Origin: an uncultured Sanguibacteroides sp.
Lineage (GTDB): Bacteria; Bacteroidota; Bacteroidia; Bacteroidales; Marinifilaceae
DNA length: 64,000 nt
Reading direction: 5' to 3'
Assembly: GCF_900543425.1 (NCBI RefSeq)
Contig: NZ_UQRQ01000005.1
Coordinates: 62,001-126,000, forward strand
Both the position numbers and the translations under genes were made by a program. How positions within the stretch are numbered: the first letter of the stretch is position 1; each line of letters starts with the position of its first letter. This document shows positions 26,558 to 36,297 of the stretch, piece after piece. The notes below the pieces were generated by a model. That model searched no databases, was not told where the DNA came from, and saw only the letters and a program-made list of their open reading frames with translations.

Positions 26558-26565
26558 CAAAGTTA
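26558..26565 (-). promoter_or_regulatory. Candidate -7 box of purA
   Basis: Minus-strand TAACTTTG, exact TAnnTTTG, directly after the fur-type gene and 79 nt before purA. This lets purA be transcribed apart from the upstream genes. Confidence 0.45.
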
Positions 26566-26569
26566 ATAT

Positions 26570-27022
26570 TTATTTCGAAGCAGCCAACTTGCAGTCGTGG
26601 CAGACGCCATATATATAAAGCATATGATGATGAACCGAAAAATCATATTTATCTTCCACATGCTCAACGATCTCTTCCAATCGCGGGTCAGCAAACTCTT
26701 CCACCTTTCCGCATACCTTACACACAATATGCTCGTGTTTTCTATTGTTATAAGCCTTTTCAAACTGGGCAATATTATTTCCAAACTGATGTTTTATCAC
26801 CAGCTTACATTCCAACAGCAAATCAATCGTATTATACAAAGTAGCCCGACTTACCCTGTAGTTTTTATTTTTCATAAAAACATACAGAGATTCGATATCG
26901 AAATGCCCCGTATGAGAATAAATCTCGTCCAAGATAGCATACCGTTCCGGTGTCTTACGATGTCCTTTTTGCTGCAAGTAAGTAGTAAAAATCTCTTTTA
27001 CCGTCTCCTTTATTTTTTCCAT
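26570..27022 (-). CDS. Fur-family metal/peroxide regulator
   Basis: A 150-residue ferric-uptake-regulator family repressor from the ATG at 27022; the frame can extend three codons to a TTG. The winged-helix N-terminal part includes [16 protein letters not shown] and [15 protein letters not shown]. The dimerisation part has [15 protein letters not shown] and a closing YGVCHDC, two CxxC pairs that form the structural zinc site of Fur/PerR/Zur proteins, plus a HHHM ligand cluster. Fur, PerR or Zur specificity cannot be decided. It lies between relA/spoT and purA. Confidence 0.88.
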   Translation of the reverse strand: MEKIKETVKEIFTTYLQQKGHRKTPERYAILDEIYSHTGHFDIESLYVFMKNKNYRVSRATLYNTIDLLLECKLVIKHQFGNNIAQFEKAYNNRKHEHIVCKVCGKVEEFADPRLEEIVEHVEDKYDFSVHHHMLYIYGVCHDCKLAASK

Positions 27023-27105
27023 TGAGTCCAAAACACTTGATTTATGACTTTGCTAAATTACAACAAATCTCGAAAACATGCTCATCTAATTTAGAAGAAT
27101 TTTAA

Positions 27106-29325
27106 TTAAAGATCGATATTCTCCACCCGAGACACATTCTCCACCCCTTTTAACGAGGCTATTTTCATCATCAGATTGTTTAAATCTGCCGTATTATGTA
27201 CGTACAAATGAATCATCCCTTCGAATATACCGTCTTTCGTCTCAAAATGTACCGTACGCATATTCACGTTATTCTCTTTAGAAATAATCATTGTTATGTC
27301 GCTCACAATCCCCATGCTATCAATGCCGTTCAACTTAATCACGGCTAAAAAAGACATAATCTTATGGCTGACCCACTTGACTGGCACGATACGATCCCCG
27401 TAACTGGACATCAAGCGAATGGCTTCGGGACATTTACGTTTGTGAACGGTAATCTTATTGTCTATTTTCATTCCGACGACATCATCACCCGGAATAGGAT
27501 TACAACAAGGCGCAATAATAAAATCAGAAGCATCCTCTACGATATCGTTAAAAACCTTCTCATCCTCTTTCTTTTTATTTTCTGCCCCTCCTTCTTTGAT
27601 CGCATCCGATTTGTCGTTTTTGAAAAACTGTAACTTCCAATATTTTACAAATTTATTTTCAGACTTCCTCTTCAATGCTCTCTTCACCTCTTCTACATCC
27701 AGATGTCCTTTAGCCAAGCTGATAAACAACTCCTCTTTTGTATTTAGTTTCAAATGATTAAGTGCTTTCCTCATGGTTTCGGGCGAATCGGGTAAGTGCA
27801 TATCATCCAATAATTTCTCAAAGATCGCTCCGCCGTTCCGGGTCTGTTCTTTCTTTTCTTTTCTGCAAACTGCACTTATATTCGTTTTTGCTTTTGCCGT
27901 AACCACAAAATCAAGCCAGTCACTCTGGGGCTTTTGCTTATCACTCGTCAACACCTCCACCTGATCCCCACTTTGCAAGACATGACTCATGGGGACTAAC
28001 TTATGATTGACTTTTGCCCCGATGCACGAATTTCCGATTTCTGTATGGATATCATAAGCAAAATCCAGCGCCGTAGCTCCTTTAGGAAGAGTCTTCATAT
28101 CGCCCTTAGGAGTAAATACCCGAATCTCCTTCGCGTATAAATTCATTTTAAATTCATCCAGAAACTCCAAAGCATCCGTTCCCGGCTGTTCCAACATTTC
28201 CTTTATCCCTGCCAACCATTTATCCAACTCGGAATTGGAATCCGTATCGCCCTTGTATTTCCAATGAGCGGCAAAACCTCGTTCCGCAATCTCGTCCATG
28301 CGCTCCGAACGAATTTGGACCTCAATCCATCGTCCTCCCGGCCCCATGACAGTCAAATGCAACGCTTCATATCCATTCGCTTTCGGAACACTAACCCAAT
28401 CCCGTATACGTTCGGGTTTAGGGCTATACAAATCCGTGATCAGGGAATATATATTCCAGCACTGCCATTTTTCGGGTTGGTTACTTTTGGGAACAAAAAC
28501 AATACGTACGGCTAACAAATCATATATTTCCTCAAATGAAATATGCCGGCGTTGCATCTTCGACCAGACAGAATAGACACTCTTGGTACGTGCCGTGATC
28601 TCAAACTGATAACCATTTTCCGCCAAACGCTCCCGTATAGGAATAATAAATTGCTGAAAAAGATTCGTATTTTCGGTCTTATAAGCCTGAATTCGTTTTT
28701 CTAAGACTTTATACTCTTCCGGATTCTCATATTTCAAGCTTAAATCCTCCAATTCGGTTTTTATCGCATGCAACCCCATACGATGAGCCAAAGGAGCATA
28801 AATATAAAGCGTTTCTCCCGCTATTTTCACCTGCTTGTGTTCGGGCATGGAGTCTAACGTACGCATATTATGCAAACGATCGGCAATCTTAATCAGGATC
28901 ACGCGAACGTCATCAGCCAAAGTAAGAATCATTTTTCGAAAACTCTCGGCCTGCTTCGTCGTATTCGATCCCATGACCTCACTGATTTTCGTCAATCCAT
29001 CCACGAGAGAAGCGATCTTAGGCCCGAATAGGTTGGAGATATCCTCTACAGTATAATCCGTATCTTCCACAACATCATGCAACAAAGCGGCGATCACCGA
29101 CTTCGTACCCAAGCCGATCTCCTTCGTCGCAATTTTGGCCACAGCGATCGGATGAAGAATATAGGGTTCTCCGGATTTTCTCCGCACTCCCTGATGCGCT
29201 TCATTGGCGAACTCAAACGCCACCCGAATTAATTTCTTATTCTCCTCTGTGGTACCCTTCCGCATGGAATTCAATAAATCCTCGAAAGCCGCCTCTATTA
29301 TTTCCTGCTCTGTCATATCCATCAT
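27106..29325 (-). CDS. relA/spoT: Bifunctional (p)ppGpp synthetase/hydrolase
   Basis: A 739-residue RelA/SpoT homologue controlling the stringent response. The N-terminal HD hydrolase domain carries YILHPIAVAKI and ALLHDVVEDTDYT (about residues 55-100), the intact HD pair arguing for hydrolase activity. The synthetase domain (about 240-350) has EEIYDLLAVRIVF. A TGS domain (about 390-455, IRVFTPKGDMKTLPKGATALDF region), a conserved zinc-finger-like part (APCCNPIPGDDVVG) and a C-terminal ACT domain follow. Long Rel form, so probably bifunctional. It starts 16 nt after murI. Start chosen as the first of three close Met codons. Confidence 0.93.
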   Translation of the reverse strand: MMDMTEQEIIEAAFEDLLNSMRKGTTEENKKLIRVAFEFANEAHQGVRRKSGEPYILHPIAVAKIATKEIGLGTKSVIAALLHDVVEDTDYTVEDISNLFGPKIASLVDGLTKISEVMGSNTTKQAESFRKMILTLADDVRVILIKIADRLHNMRTLDSMPEHKQVKIAGETLYIYAPLAHRMGLHAIKTELEDLSLKYENPEEYKVLEKRIQAYKTENTNLFQQFIIPIRERLAENGYQFEITARTKSVYSVWSKMQRRHISFEEIYDLLAVRIVFVPKSNQPEKWQCWNIYSLITDLYSPKPERIRDWVSVPKANGYEALHLTVMGPGGRWIEVQIRSERMDEIAERGFAAHWKYKGDTDSNSELDKWLAGIKEMLEQPGTDALEFLDEFKMNLYAKEIRVFTPKGDMKTLPKGATALDFAYDIHTEIGNSCIGAKVNHKLVPMSHVLQSGDQVEVLTSDKQKPQSDWLDFVVTAKAKTNISAVCRKEKKEQTRNGGAIFEKLLDDMHLPDSPETMRKALNHLKLNTKEELFISLAKGHLDVEEVKRALKRKSENKFVKYWKLQFFKNDKSDAIKEGGAENKKKEDEKVFNDIVEDASDFIIAPCCNPIPGDDVVGMKIDNKITVHKRKCPEAIRLMSSYGDRIVPVKWVSHKIMSFLAVIKLNGIDSMGIVSDITMIISKENNVNMRTVHFETKDGIFEGMIHLYVHNTADLNNLMMKIASLKGVENVSRVENIDL

Positions 29326-29341
29326 GATTTAGGTCAACCGG

Positions 29342-30166
29342 TTATATCTCTATATGCCGAGAGGTCACGTCCGATTGCAGGAATAAGGCAGCCATCCGGT
29401 CAAACATACCCCCTTTTTCAGTCGTATAATACGTGATTTTCCCCCCTTTGGAAAGTCGTCCGTCTATTTCAGGATGACGCTCCAAGTAATCTTTTAAACT
29501 TTGGGCCACCAATCCCCCCTGCTCAACAACAGTCACGCCCTTAGGTATAATCTCATCTATTTTCTCTCTTAACAATGGATAATGGGTACAAGCCAGAATG
29601 ATCGTATCTATCATCGGATCTTTGTCCATTAACTCCTGAATGTATTTTCTTACAAAATAATCAGTCCCCGGCGTATCTATTTCATCATTCTCAACCAGCG
29701 GGACCCACATGGGACATGCCTGCTGAGTGACCCGAAGTCCCTTTTCCGAATGTATCTTAGCAATTTCCATAAGATAGGAATCGGAAGCCACGGTTCCTTT
29801 GGTCCCCAATACCCCGATATGCCCGTTCGTTGTAAAACGGGAAACCGCTTCGGCACTGGGACGAATAACCCCCAACACCCTTCTTTCCGGGTCAATCAAA
29901 GGTAAATCCACCTGCTGAATTGTACGTAGAGCCTTGGCCGATGCAGTATTACAGGCAAGTATAACCAACCGGCAATTCATTTCGAATAATTTAAGAACAG
30001 CCTGACGGGTATATTCATAAACGACATCAAAAGAACGGGTCCCGTAGGGTGTCCGAGCATTATCACCCAAATAAATATAATCGTATCCAGGCATCTCTCT
30101 CACAATATCTTTCAATATCGTAAGCCCCCCATAACCAGAATCAAAAACCCCTATTGGACAACTCAT
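29342..30166 (-). CDS. murI: Glutamate racemase
   Basis: A 274-residue glutamate racemase making D-glutamate for peptidoglycan. The first catalytic region is GVFDSGYGGLT (6-16) and ACNTASA with the first catalytic Cys near residue 73; the second Cys lies in ILACTHYPLL near residue 190. GDNARTPYG is also present. It is the first gene after the ompH terminator and is closely followed by relA/spoT. Placement next to bamA/ompH is common in Bacteroidetes. Confidence 0.95.
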   Translation of the reverse strand: MSCPIGVFDSGYGGLTILKDIVREMPGYDYIYLGDNARTPYGTRSFDVVYEYTRQAVLKLFEMNCRLVILACNTASAKALRTIQQVDLPLIDPERRVLGVIRPSAEAVSRFTTNGHIGVLGTKGTVASDSYLMEIAKIHSEKGLRVTQQACPMWVPLVENDEIDTPGTDYFVRKYIQELMDKDPMIDTIILACTHYPLLREKIDEIIPKGVTVVEQGGLVAQSLKDYLERHPEIDGRLSKGGKITYYTTEKGGMFDRMAALFLQSDVTSRHIEI

Positions 30167-30216
30167 ACTTCTTTTCTATTATAGGTGCTAATATAACCTT
30201 TTTCGAGATATTAAAC

Positions 30217-30247
30217 AAAAAAAAGCCGCCATCGGCGGCTTTTTATA
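30217..30247 (-). terminator. Terminator of ompH
   Basis: AAAAGCCGCC-GAT-GGCGGCTTTT hairpin with eight T following on the minus strand, 17 nt after the ompH stop. Confidence 0.88.
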
Positions 30248-30261
30248 TCGAGCTGAAGTTT

Positions 30262-30777
30262 TTATTGAACCCCGAGTTTTTTCTTAACCAAAGGCAATAC
30301 ATCATCACTATTATCAGCAGCAAACAGCAATGCTCCGGCAGCAAAGATATAGGTATATCCATTCTCTTTTCCCACCTCGGTAATTGCTTTTTTGATCTTT
30401 TCAAGAAGCGGAGTCATTAACTCGTTTCTCTCTTTATCTAATCTTTCACCAGCATTTGTATCAAAGTCTTGTATTCTCTGATTCATTTGTTGCAATTCCT
30501 GTTCTTTAGTCTCCCGTATAAGTTCATTCCATGTTTTCACATTTTGCTGATACTCCTGATATTTCTTGGCAAATTCCGCACGCATATCCTCTGATTCTTT
30601 CCTTGCTGCCTCCCATTTCTGTTGTATTTTCATTTGTACATCCTTAAACTCCGGCATTATACTTAACAACTTATCCGTATCTAAATGTCCTAATTTTATC
30701 GAACTCGTTTGGGCTGAAGCTGTAAATGCAGCAAAAATAAATGCCACAAAAACAAAAAATTTCATTGTATTCCTCAT
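30262..30777 (-). CDS. ompH: OmpH/Skp-family periplasmic chaperone
   Basis: A 171-residue exported protein with a cleavable signal peptide (ending TASA-Q near residue 23). The mature protein is mostly long charged helices (residues about 45-130, with QQKWEAARKESEDMRAEFAK) forming the Skp coiled-coil tentacles, and ends with a short strand region (YTYIFAAGALLFA). Skp holds unfolded outer-membrane proteins for delivery to BamA, the next gene upstream in the same direction. Many Bacteroidetes carry two tandem ompH copies; here I find one. The start could also be Met-5. Confidence 0.88.
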   Translation of the reverse strand: MRNTMKFFVFVAFIFAAFTASAQTSSIKLGHLDTDKLLSIMPEFKDVQMKIQQKWEAARKESEDMRAEFAKKYQEYQQNVKTWNELIRETKEQELQQMNQRIQDFDTNAGERLDKERNELMTPLLEKIKKAITEVGKENGYTYIFAAGALLFAADNSDDVLPLVKKKLGVQ

Positions 30778-30801
30778 AATGTTTGTCTATTTGATGATTT
30801 A

Positions 30802-30809
30802 CAAAAGTA
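30802..30809 (-). promoter_or_regulatory. Candidate -7 box of ompH
   Basis: Minus-strand TACTTTTG, exact TAnnTTTG, 24 nt before the ompH start in the bamA-ompH gap. It would allow ompH to be expressed above the level of bamA. Confidence 0.45.
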
Positions 30810-30883
30810 ATAAATTAATTGCTTTTTCACTCTTTTATCTTATTAATCTAATCTAACAAATTACAAAAAAAAGATTATGTCAA

Positions 30884-33448
30884 CTAAAACTCCTGACCGA
30901 GTACAAAATGTATTTGTGAGCCGGCAGCTCCCTGACGACCAGGCACTTCATCAAATCCATATCCCCAGTCAATACCCAATAAACCGAACATGGGCAGGAA
31001 TACGCGCAAACCGACTCCGGCAGAACGGTACAAGTTAAAAGGCTCAAAATCCTTTAATTTATACCATGAATTTCCTGCTTCCAGGAATCCCAAAGCATAA
31101 ATAGTAGCCGATTGAGCCAACGAGATCGGATAACGTATCTCCATCGTAATCTTAGAATAAAGACTCGCATCTGCAGCGTTCGGTGCGATAAAGCTCGAAC
31201 CTGCATTCGTCAACGAACCGTTCTCGTATCCTCTTAATCCGATGTATTCACGACCGTACAAACTATATCCCGACATTCCGTCTCCTCCCATTTCAAATCC
31301 CTCGAACGGAGATTTTTTGTCACTATCGTAATGGCCTAAATAACCATATTGTACGGACGCATAAAGAACCAAAGGACGAGGTTTGTTCACATCCGTCAAC
31401 GGAATATAAACTTTCCCGCTAAACTTCCATTTATGATATTCGATCCATTTATATCTTACCCGGTCTTTCTCCGTCGCATAATCACGATTATCAAACCAGG
31501 AATAAGGAGGAGTAAAAGCTAAAGACAAGGTAAATTCACTCCCCTGTTTCGTGTATAAAGGATTATCTATAGAACTCCGCTTCAACACGGTTGCAAAGGA
31601 AAGGTTATTGGAATTTCCGTCACTAAAAATATAATAAGGCCAATTCTTCAACTCGTAACGTTGGTAAGAGATCTCATTATACATCGTGAACCAGTCGTCC
31701 GGCCAAGTAATTCTCCGTCCCAATCCGACACTAACACCATAGGTCAGCATCAATTCGCTGGAATTATAAAAATCCTTAGACTTATTGGAGTTCACGTAAT
31801 AAGAGTTATAATAATTACGGGAATAACCTGTTTGGCGAGAGAAATAAGCCGAAACACTTAATGAGTTCGGACGCTTTCCTCCTAACCAAGGCTCCCGAAA
31901 CGAGATACTGAACGAAGTATAATACTTACCGTTCGTTTGAGCTTTCAAACTAAATGTTTGTCCGTCTCCCTGCGGTAAAGGACGATAAGAATCCCAGTTA
32001 AAAATATTCCGGATAGAGAAATTATTAAACGTCAAACCCAACGAACCGATAATCATACCGGCACCCCAACCTCCCGACAACTCGATCTTATCATTGGGTT
32101 TTTCCGATACATTATAAATGATATCCGTTGTTCCGGCTTCCGGATGCGGTTCGAATTTAGGTTCGATCTTTTCCGGGTCGAAATGCCCCATATTAGCTAA
32201 CTCCCGGATACTCCGAATAACATCCTGACGACTGTATAGCTCGCCCGGATACGTGTATAATTCCCGACGAATCACATGTTCGTGCGTACGGGTATTACCT
32301 TTTATCATTAACTTGTTAATGGTGGCCTGAGGTCCTTCAACGACACGGATTTCCAAATTAATCGAATCATTGCCGACGATCGTTTCAATGGGCTCCAACC
32401 TGGAGAAAAGATACCCGTTATTCTGGTATATATTACTTACAGCATCCTCATCCACATACAACCGTTCTTGGAGGTACTTGCTATTGTATACATCTCCCTT
32501 CTTGATATTCAAAAGTGTGGATAAACGCCACGATTCGTATTTGGTATTACCCACCCAAGTAATATCGTTAAAATAATATTTATTCCCTTCTTCCAGATGA
32601 ATATAAATCTTCACCCTGTTCGGCGAAACCGGAACGATCGAGTCCGATAGGATAACGGCATCTCGATACCCTTTTTCATTGTATCTGCTCAGAAGATTAA
32701 ATTTATCTTCGTCATAATTTTTCTCTATAAAATTAGCAGATTTAAAGAAATTAACAAAAGATTTTTCTTTTGTTTTTTTCATCGCCGCTTTTAATTTTCC
32801 GGCTTTAATCTCTTTATTCCCCGTAATAATAATATCGGAAATTTTAATTTTGCTATTTTTCTCAACGATAACATCCAATATCACACTCCCTTCCACGGCA
32901 GGATCATCTCTTTGAATAATCTTGATAGAGGAATTGTAATACCCTTTCTCTTTTAAATATTTCTCAATACCTCTTTTTATATTGACTTTCGTGTTCTCTG
33001 TTACCTGGATACCCGGCATAAGAGCTAATTTTTCCCGTACTTTTGTCTCTTCCGATTTTTTCAAACCAACATACAGGACTTTCGAAAGTCGATAACTCCC
33101 CTGAATATACAGATTCAAATACACTTTATCTCCTTCGATCCGATCCACAGAAATAGATATATCAGAAAAGATTCCCTGATCATATAATCTCCGGATAGCC
33201 TTTGTTATTGCATCTCCGGGTATGGTAATTCTATGTCCGACAATCAACCCGGACATCTGTAATAAAATATCCTTATCATAACCGCCACCGGTACCGGTTA
33301 TTTCAACCCCGGCCAACTCGTACGATTTAGGATCAGAATAATAAATCTCAATTACTTTTTTTGTCGAATCCGCAACTTGGGCCTCAACCCAATTAAAACA
33401 AAATATAAATATCAGTACAAACGCTGTTTTTCCTATCATCTGACTCAC
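30884..33448 (-). CDS. bamA: Outer-membrane assembly factor BamA
   Basis: An 854-residue Omp85 protein. Signal peptide (1-23) precedes a series of POTRA domains (about 45-440; motif examples KLYVGLKK-type strands, KINKLMIKGNTRTHEHVIRREL) and a C-terminal 16-strand barrel ending FVLGQEF with terminal Phe. It is the core of the BAM complex that folds outer-membrane beta-barrels. It overlaps uppS by 4 nt and precedes ompH, the typical Bacteroidetes order nadK-uppS-bamA-ompH. Confidence 0.95.
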   Translation of the reverse strand: MSQMIGKTAFVLIFIFCFNWVEAQVADSTKKVIEIYYSDPKSYELAGVEITGTGGGYDKDILLQMSGLIVGHRITIPGDAITKAIRRLYDQGIFSDISISVDRIEGDKVYLNLYIQGSYRLSKVLYVGLKKSEETKVREKLALMPGIQVTENTKVNIKRGIEKYLKEKGYYNSSIKIIQRDDPAVEGSVILDVIVEKNSKIKISDIIITGNKEIKAGKLKAAMKKTKEKSFVNFFKSANFIEKNYDEDKFNLLSRYNEKGYRDAVILSDSIVPVSPNRVKIYIHLEEGNKYYFNDITWVGNTKYESWRLSTLLNIKKGDVYNSKYLQERLYVDEDAVSNIYQNNGYLFSRLEPIETIVGNDSINLEIRVVEGPQATINKLMIKGNTRTHEHVIRRELYTYPGELYSRQDVIRSIRELANMGHFDPEKIEPKFEPHPEAGTTDIIYNVSEKPNDKIELSGGWGAGMIIGSLGLTFNNFSIRNIFNWDSYRPLPQGDGQTFSLKAQTNGKYYTSFSISFREPWLGGKRPNSLSVSAYFSRQTGYSRNYYNSYYVNSNKSKDFYNSSELMLTYGVSVGLGRRITWPDDWFTMYNEISYQRYELKNWPYYIFSDGNSNNLSFATVLKRSSIDNPLYTKQGSEFTLSLAFTPPYSWFDNRDYATEKDRVRYKWIEYHKWKFSGKVYIPLTDVNKPRPLVLYASVQYGYLGHYDSDKKSPFEGFEMGGDGMSGYSLYGREYIGLRGYENGSLTNAGSSFIAPNAADASLYSKITMEIRYPISLAQSATIYALGFLEAGNSWYKLKDFEPFNLYRSAGVGLRVFLPMFGLLGIDWGYGFDEVPGRQGAAGSQIHFVLGQEF

Positions 33449-34188
33449 TTTTTTAATTGTTCTCCGGTTTTCCCGAAGCGTCTCTCTCGTTTTTGAAAAT
33501 TACGAATGGCCAAATATAAATCTTCTTTTTCAAAATCAGGCCAAAATTTGTCAATAAAATATAGTTCCGTATACGCTAATTGCCATAAAAGAAAATTACT
33601 TAACCGACATTCACCGCTTGTCCGAATTAACAAATCCGGATCCGGAATCCCTGTCGTTGTTAAATAAGATTCGAAATCATTGTCATTAACACTCTCTATA
33701 TTAATAATTTTCCCGCTTTTATAATCTCGAGCCAAGTGTTTTGCCGCCTCCAAAAGCTCCCATCGTGCCCCGTAGCTCAACGCCAACACCAAGGTTACCC
33801 CTGTATTTTCCGACGTCCGGCCGATCAAATTTTTCAATTTCTTATATACCGCTTCAGGCAAATCCAACAAGTTTCCGATAGCCATTACCCGCACTTGTTG
33901 TTTCATCAGGTTGTCCGTCTCCGCAAGAATAGCATCAACCATTAGCCCCATCAGCACATCTATCTCTTCCTTAGGACGATTCCAATTTTCTATCGAAAAG
34001 GTGTAAAGGGTCAAATATTTCAGTCCGATTTCCCCACTTGCCTCCACAATTCGCTTTACCGTATCCACCCCCTCTTTATGCCCTTGCCATCGCTCTAAAC
34101 CTCGACTTTTAGCCCATCTTCCATTACCATCCATGATAATGGCGACATGAACCGGCACATTCCCTTTATGTTTAATTTCTTCTATCAT
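33445..34188 (-). CDS. uppS: Undecaprenyl diphosphate synthase
   Basis: A 247-residue cis-prenyltransferase making the C55 lipid carrier for peptidoglycan and LPS. The ATG at 34188 is chosen because the family motif VAIIMDGNGRWAKSRGL starts 14 residues later and because a TAAATTTG box lies just upstream; the frame can extend 24 codons to a GTG that overlaps nadK. Catalytic Asp is in IMDGNGRW, and RTSGECRLSNFLLWQ with WPDF near the C-terminus completes the active site. It is coupled to bamA by a 4-nt overlap. Confidence 0.94.
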   Translation of the reverse strand: MIEEIKHKGNVPVHVAIIMDGNGRWAKSRGLERWQGHKEGVDTVKRIVEASGEIGLKYLTLYTFSIENWNRPKEEIDVLMGLMVDAILAETDNLMKQQVRVMAIGNLLDLPEAVYKKLKNLIGRTSENTGVTLVLALSYGARWELLEAAKHLARDYKSGKIINIESVNDNDFESYLTTTGIPDPDLLIRTSGECRLSNFLLWQLAYTELYFIDKFWPDFEKEDLYLAIRNFQKRERRFGKTGEQLKK

Positions 34189-34209
34189 ATTTTTCACCAG
34201 ATGAGATTG

Positions 34210-34217
34210 CAAATTTA
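34210..34217 (-). promoter_or_regulatory. Candidate -7 box of uppS-bamA
   Basis: Minus-strand TAAATTTG, exact TAnnTTTG, 21 nt before the uppS ATG. The -33 region is not clear. Confidence 0.4.
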
Positions 34218-34256
34218 CAAGAGTTCTCCATATCCCCTCACTCTTTTTACTATTTT

Positions 34257-35144
34257 TCACTTTTCATTTCGCAAATCCTCACCCCATCGCAACTTATTCC
34301 TGAGTGTTTCATAATAACTGTGATCCGGCATTTTAACCACATTCAATTTAAAATTCCCCGAAGATATGAATAATTCACGAATATTCGATATTTTATGCAT
34401 TCTGGAGTCCAAACTCAACATAAAATCAGCAGATCGACTTTCCACTTGTAACTTGACCCTCACGTTTCCCGGTAAGATCAACGGACGGATACTTAAATTA
34501 TGAGGGCTTACCGGAGTCAAAATCAAATTGTCGCATGCAGGAGACACGATAGGACCTCCGCCACTCAAAGAATAAGCGGTAGAACCGGTAGGAGTCGCCA
34601 CAATCAAACCATCGGCCCAGTAAGTCGTTAAATACTCGCCCTCAATATAAGCGTGTACTTTTAACAAAGAAGAACGTTCCGTTTTCAACACGCTAACCTC
34701 GTTCAATGCATAATTAAAATCTGAAAATGGATTCTCTTCTATATCCAAGTGAATCAAATCCCGCTGTTCGATTTCAAAATCACCCGCACAGAGCATTGCC
34801 ACAGCCCGAGAAATTTCTTCCTGAGCAATATTGGCCAAAAAACCCAATCGCCCGCTATTAATACCTAAAATAGGAATACCGCTATCCCTTACATAAATAA
34901 CTGAATTCAGGAAAGTTCCGTCTCCTCCTACGCTAAATAACACATCGACATCCCCTTTGGACAGGACCTCATCGAAAGAGGAATCAAAATACTCCACCAC
35001 ACCTCTATTCTGCTGTTTCAAAAAAGAATAAAAAGGATGATAACAACTTAATATGGCACCTCTTTCCCTCAAGTTTTTCAACATACTCTCCAAAAAGGGG
35101 AAAAAATGAGTTTCCACCACCCTCCCGAATATTGCTATTTTCAT
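34257..35144 (-). CDS. nadK: NAD kinase
   Basis: A 295-residue NAD+ kinase producing NADP+. The ATP-binding GGDGT motif is in LFSVGGDGTFLNSV (about residue 73), with NEVSVLK (about 146) and the glycine-rich TPTGSTAYSLSGGGPI (about 182-197) following. Usual length. It lies 30 nt downstream of the CBS gene and directly upstream of uppS, as part of a minus-strand run cbs-nadK-uppS-bamA. Confidence 0.95.
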   Translation of the reverse strand: MKIAIFGRVVETHFFPFLESMLKNLRERGAILSCYHPFYSFLKQQNRGVVEYFDSSFDEVLSKGDVDVLFSVGGDGTFLNSVIYVRDSGIPILGINSGRLGFLANIAQEEISRAVAMLCAGDFEIEQRDLIHLDIEENPFSDFNYALNEVSVLKTERSSLLKVHAYIEGEYLTTYWADGLIVATPTGSTAYSLSGGGPIVSPACDNLILTPVSPHNLSIRPLILPGNVRVKLQVESRSADFMLSLDSRMHKISNIRELFISSGNFKLNVVKMPDHSYYETLRNKLRWGEDLRNEK

Positions 35145-35174
35145 ATCACGTACAAAATTTAATCAGATGCTTCT

Positions 35175-35840
35175 TCACATTTCCATATATTTCATCAATT
35201 GACCAAAACGCTCTCTCAGCTCTTCTCCATATTCTTCTCCGTTTACAAATGTAATTTTAATCGAATACTGGTATCGATTGAATGTCTCCAATATAGGCTC
35301 CAAATTAGAAGTATTCACTTTTAAAACAACATACACCTTATTGGCATCTCCGCCTCTCGTTACACAACAACTGATGATCTTCGCTTCATTATACTCGACA
35401 ATTTGAGCGATCTCCGCCAAAGAATAATCAATATTATCTACTTCCAAAACGATAATACCACCGGGTAAATTAGCACCTAACAAACGATCAACCTGATACA
35501 AAATATCAGCTGGCAGAATAACTCCCCTGTATTTTCCACTTCGACTCAACACGGGAATAACGGATAACATACCGGCCGAAGCCACCCCGACAATATCGTA
35601 AATATAAGTATCCTCATAAACAAACGTAGCCTCCTTACGAATCTCCAGAGATGCGATAGGGTCCTCCAAATTTCCATGAGCGTATATTGTCTCATCCTCC
35701 AATAACCCCAGATATTCATCTCCCTCGACAACAGGCAAATGGGAAACCCTGAAAATTTCCATCCATCCCAAAGCTTGAGAACAACGATCTTCCCGGTTCA
35801 AGACAGGAATAACATGTGATAATATTTTTAATGCAATCAT
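35175..35840 (-). CDS. CBS-domain pair protein
   Basis: A 221-residue soluble protein with two CBS modules in the first 135 residues (VIPVLNREDRCSQALGWM; HLPVVEGDEYLGLLEDETIY; then VIPVLSRSGKYRGVILPADI). The C-terminal part (about 140-210) looks like an ACT-type ligand-binding fold. CBS pairs bind adenine nucleotides and act as energy sensors; the target here is unknown. A CBS protein preceding nadK is a recurrent Bacteroidetes arrangement. No catalytic domain is present. Confidence 0.82.
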   Translation of the reverse strand: MIALKILSHVIPVLNREDRCSQALGWMEIFRVSHLPVVEGDEYLGLLEDETIYAHGNLEDPIASLEIRKEATFVYEDTYIYDIVGVASAGMLSVIPVLSRSGKYRGVILPADILYQVDRLLGANLPGGIIVLEVDNIDYSLAEIAQIVEYNEAKIISCCVTRGGDANKVYVVLKVNTSNLEPILETFNRYQYSIKITFVNGEEYGEELRERFGQLMKYMEM

Positions 35841-36008
35841 TGTTAACTCTTTGAATATATGACGTTAAAAACAAAAGGCCATCCACTCTTCCCTCCCTAA
35901 ATTTTAAATTCTATCTCTTTTTATGCCCTAAAGATACGCTTTTTTCTCTACTTCCAGTTCACCCGAAAATAATTTTCGGGTTTCAATTTTCAATTTTCAA
36001 TTATTCTT

Positions 36009-36016
36009 TATATTTG
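36009..36016 (+). promoter_or_regulatory. Candidate -7 box of the small acidic protein
   Basis: TATATTTG, exact TAnnTTTG, 28 nt before the ATG at 36045. Upstream lies a short CAATTTT triplication (35985-36001) with no clear -33. Confidence 0.5.
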
Positions 36017-36044
36017 CCTTTGAATTTTAAAAACAATAAACATT

Positions 36045-36296
36045 ATGTTACCGAAGTTTCTCATCGCAGACAATTCACAGGAAGCAGCTGATCTTTTGTA
36101 TGTTGTACATACAGAAAAACCTCGTTGTATTATACAGTGCGATATGGACGGCTTCTATAGTAATCAACGTATTTACTGGATTGACGAAGAGCCTCTTTGC
36201 ATTGATGATGTAGAAAGTCTATTGGAAGAAGCAGAAGATTTCTTTGAAAAAGAACTGGATAACCAAGAAGACCTATACGATGAAGAAGAAAATTAA
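36045..36296 (+). CDS. Small acidic conserved-type protein, unknown function
   Basis: An 83-residue cytosolic protein with a very acidic C-terminal third (LLEEAEDFFEKELDN then QEDLYDEEEN). The first half has a compact alpha/beta look (VVHTEKPRCIIQCDMDGFYS). No recognised domain, signal peptide or membrane segment. It has a promoter box and its own terminator, so it is very likely a real single-gene unit. I cannot assign a function. Confidence 0.75.
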   Translation: MLPKFLIADNSQEAADLLYVVHTEKPRCIIQCDMDGFYSNQRIYWIDEEPLCIDDVESLLEEAEDFFEKELDNQEDLYDEEEN

Positions 36297-36297
36297 A

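Noticed and set aside
26597..27025. 142-codon plus-strand open frame antisense to the Fur-type gene
   Set aside because: Complement of a clear Fur-family coding region; no independent evidence.
35985..36001. CAATTTT repeats as start of a CRISPR or satellite
   Set aside because: Three short AT-rich units without spacers; simple low-complexity DNA.
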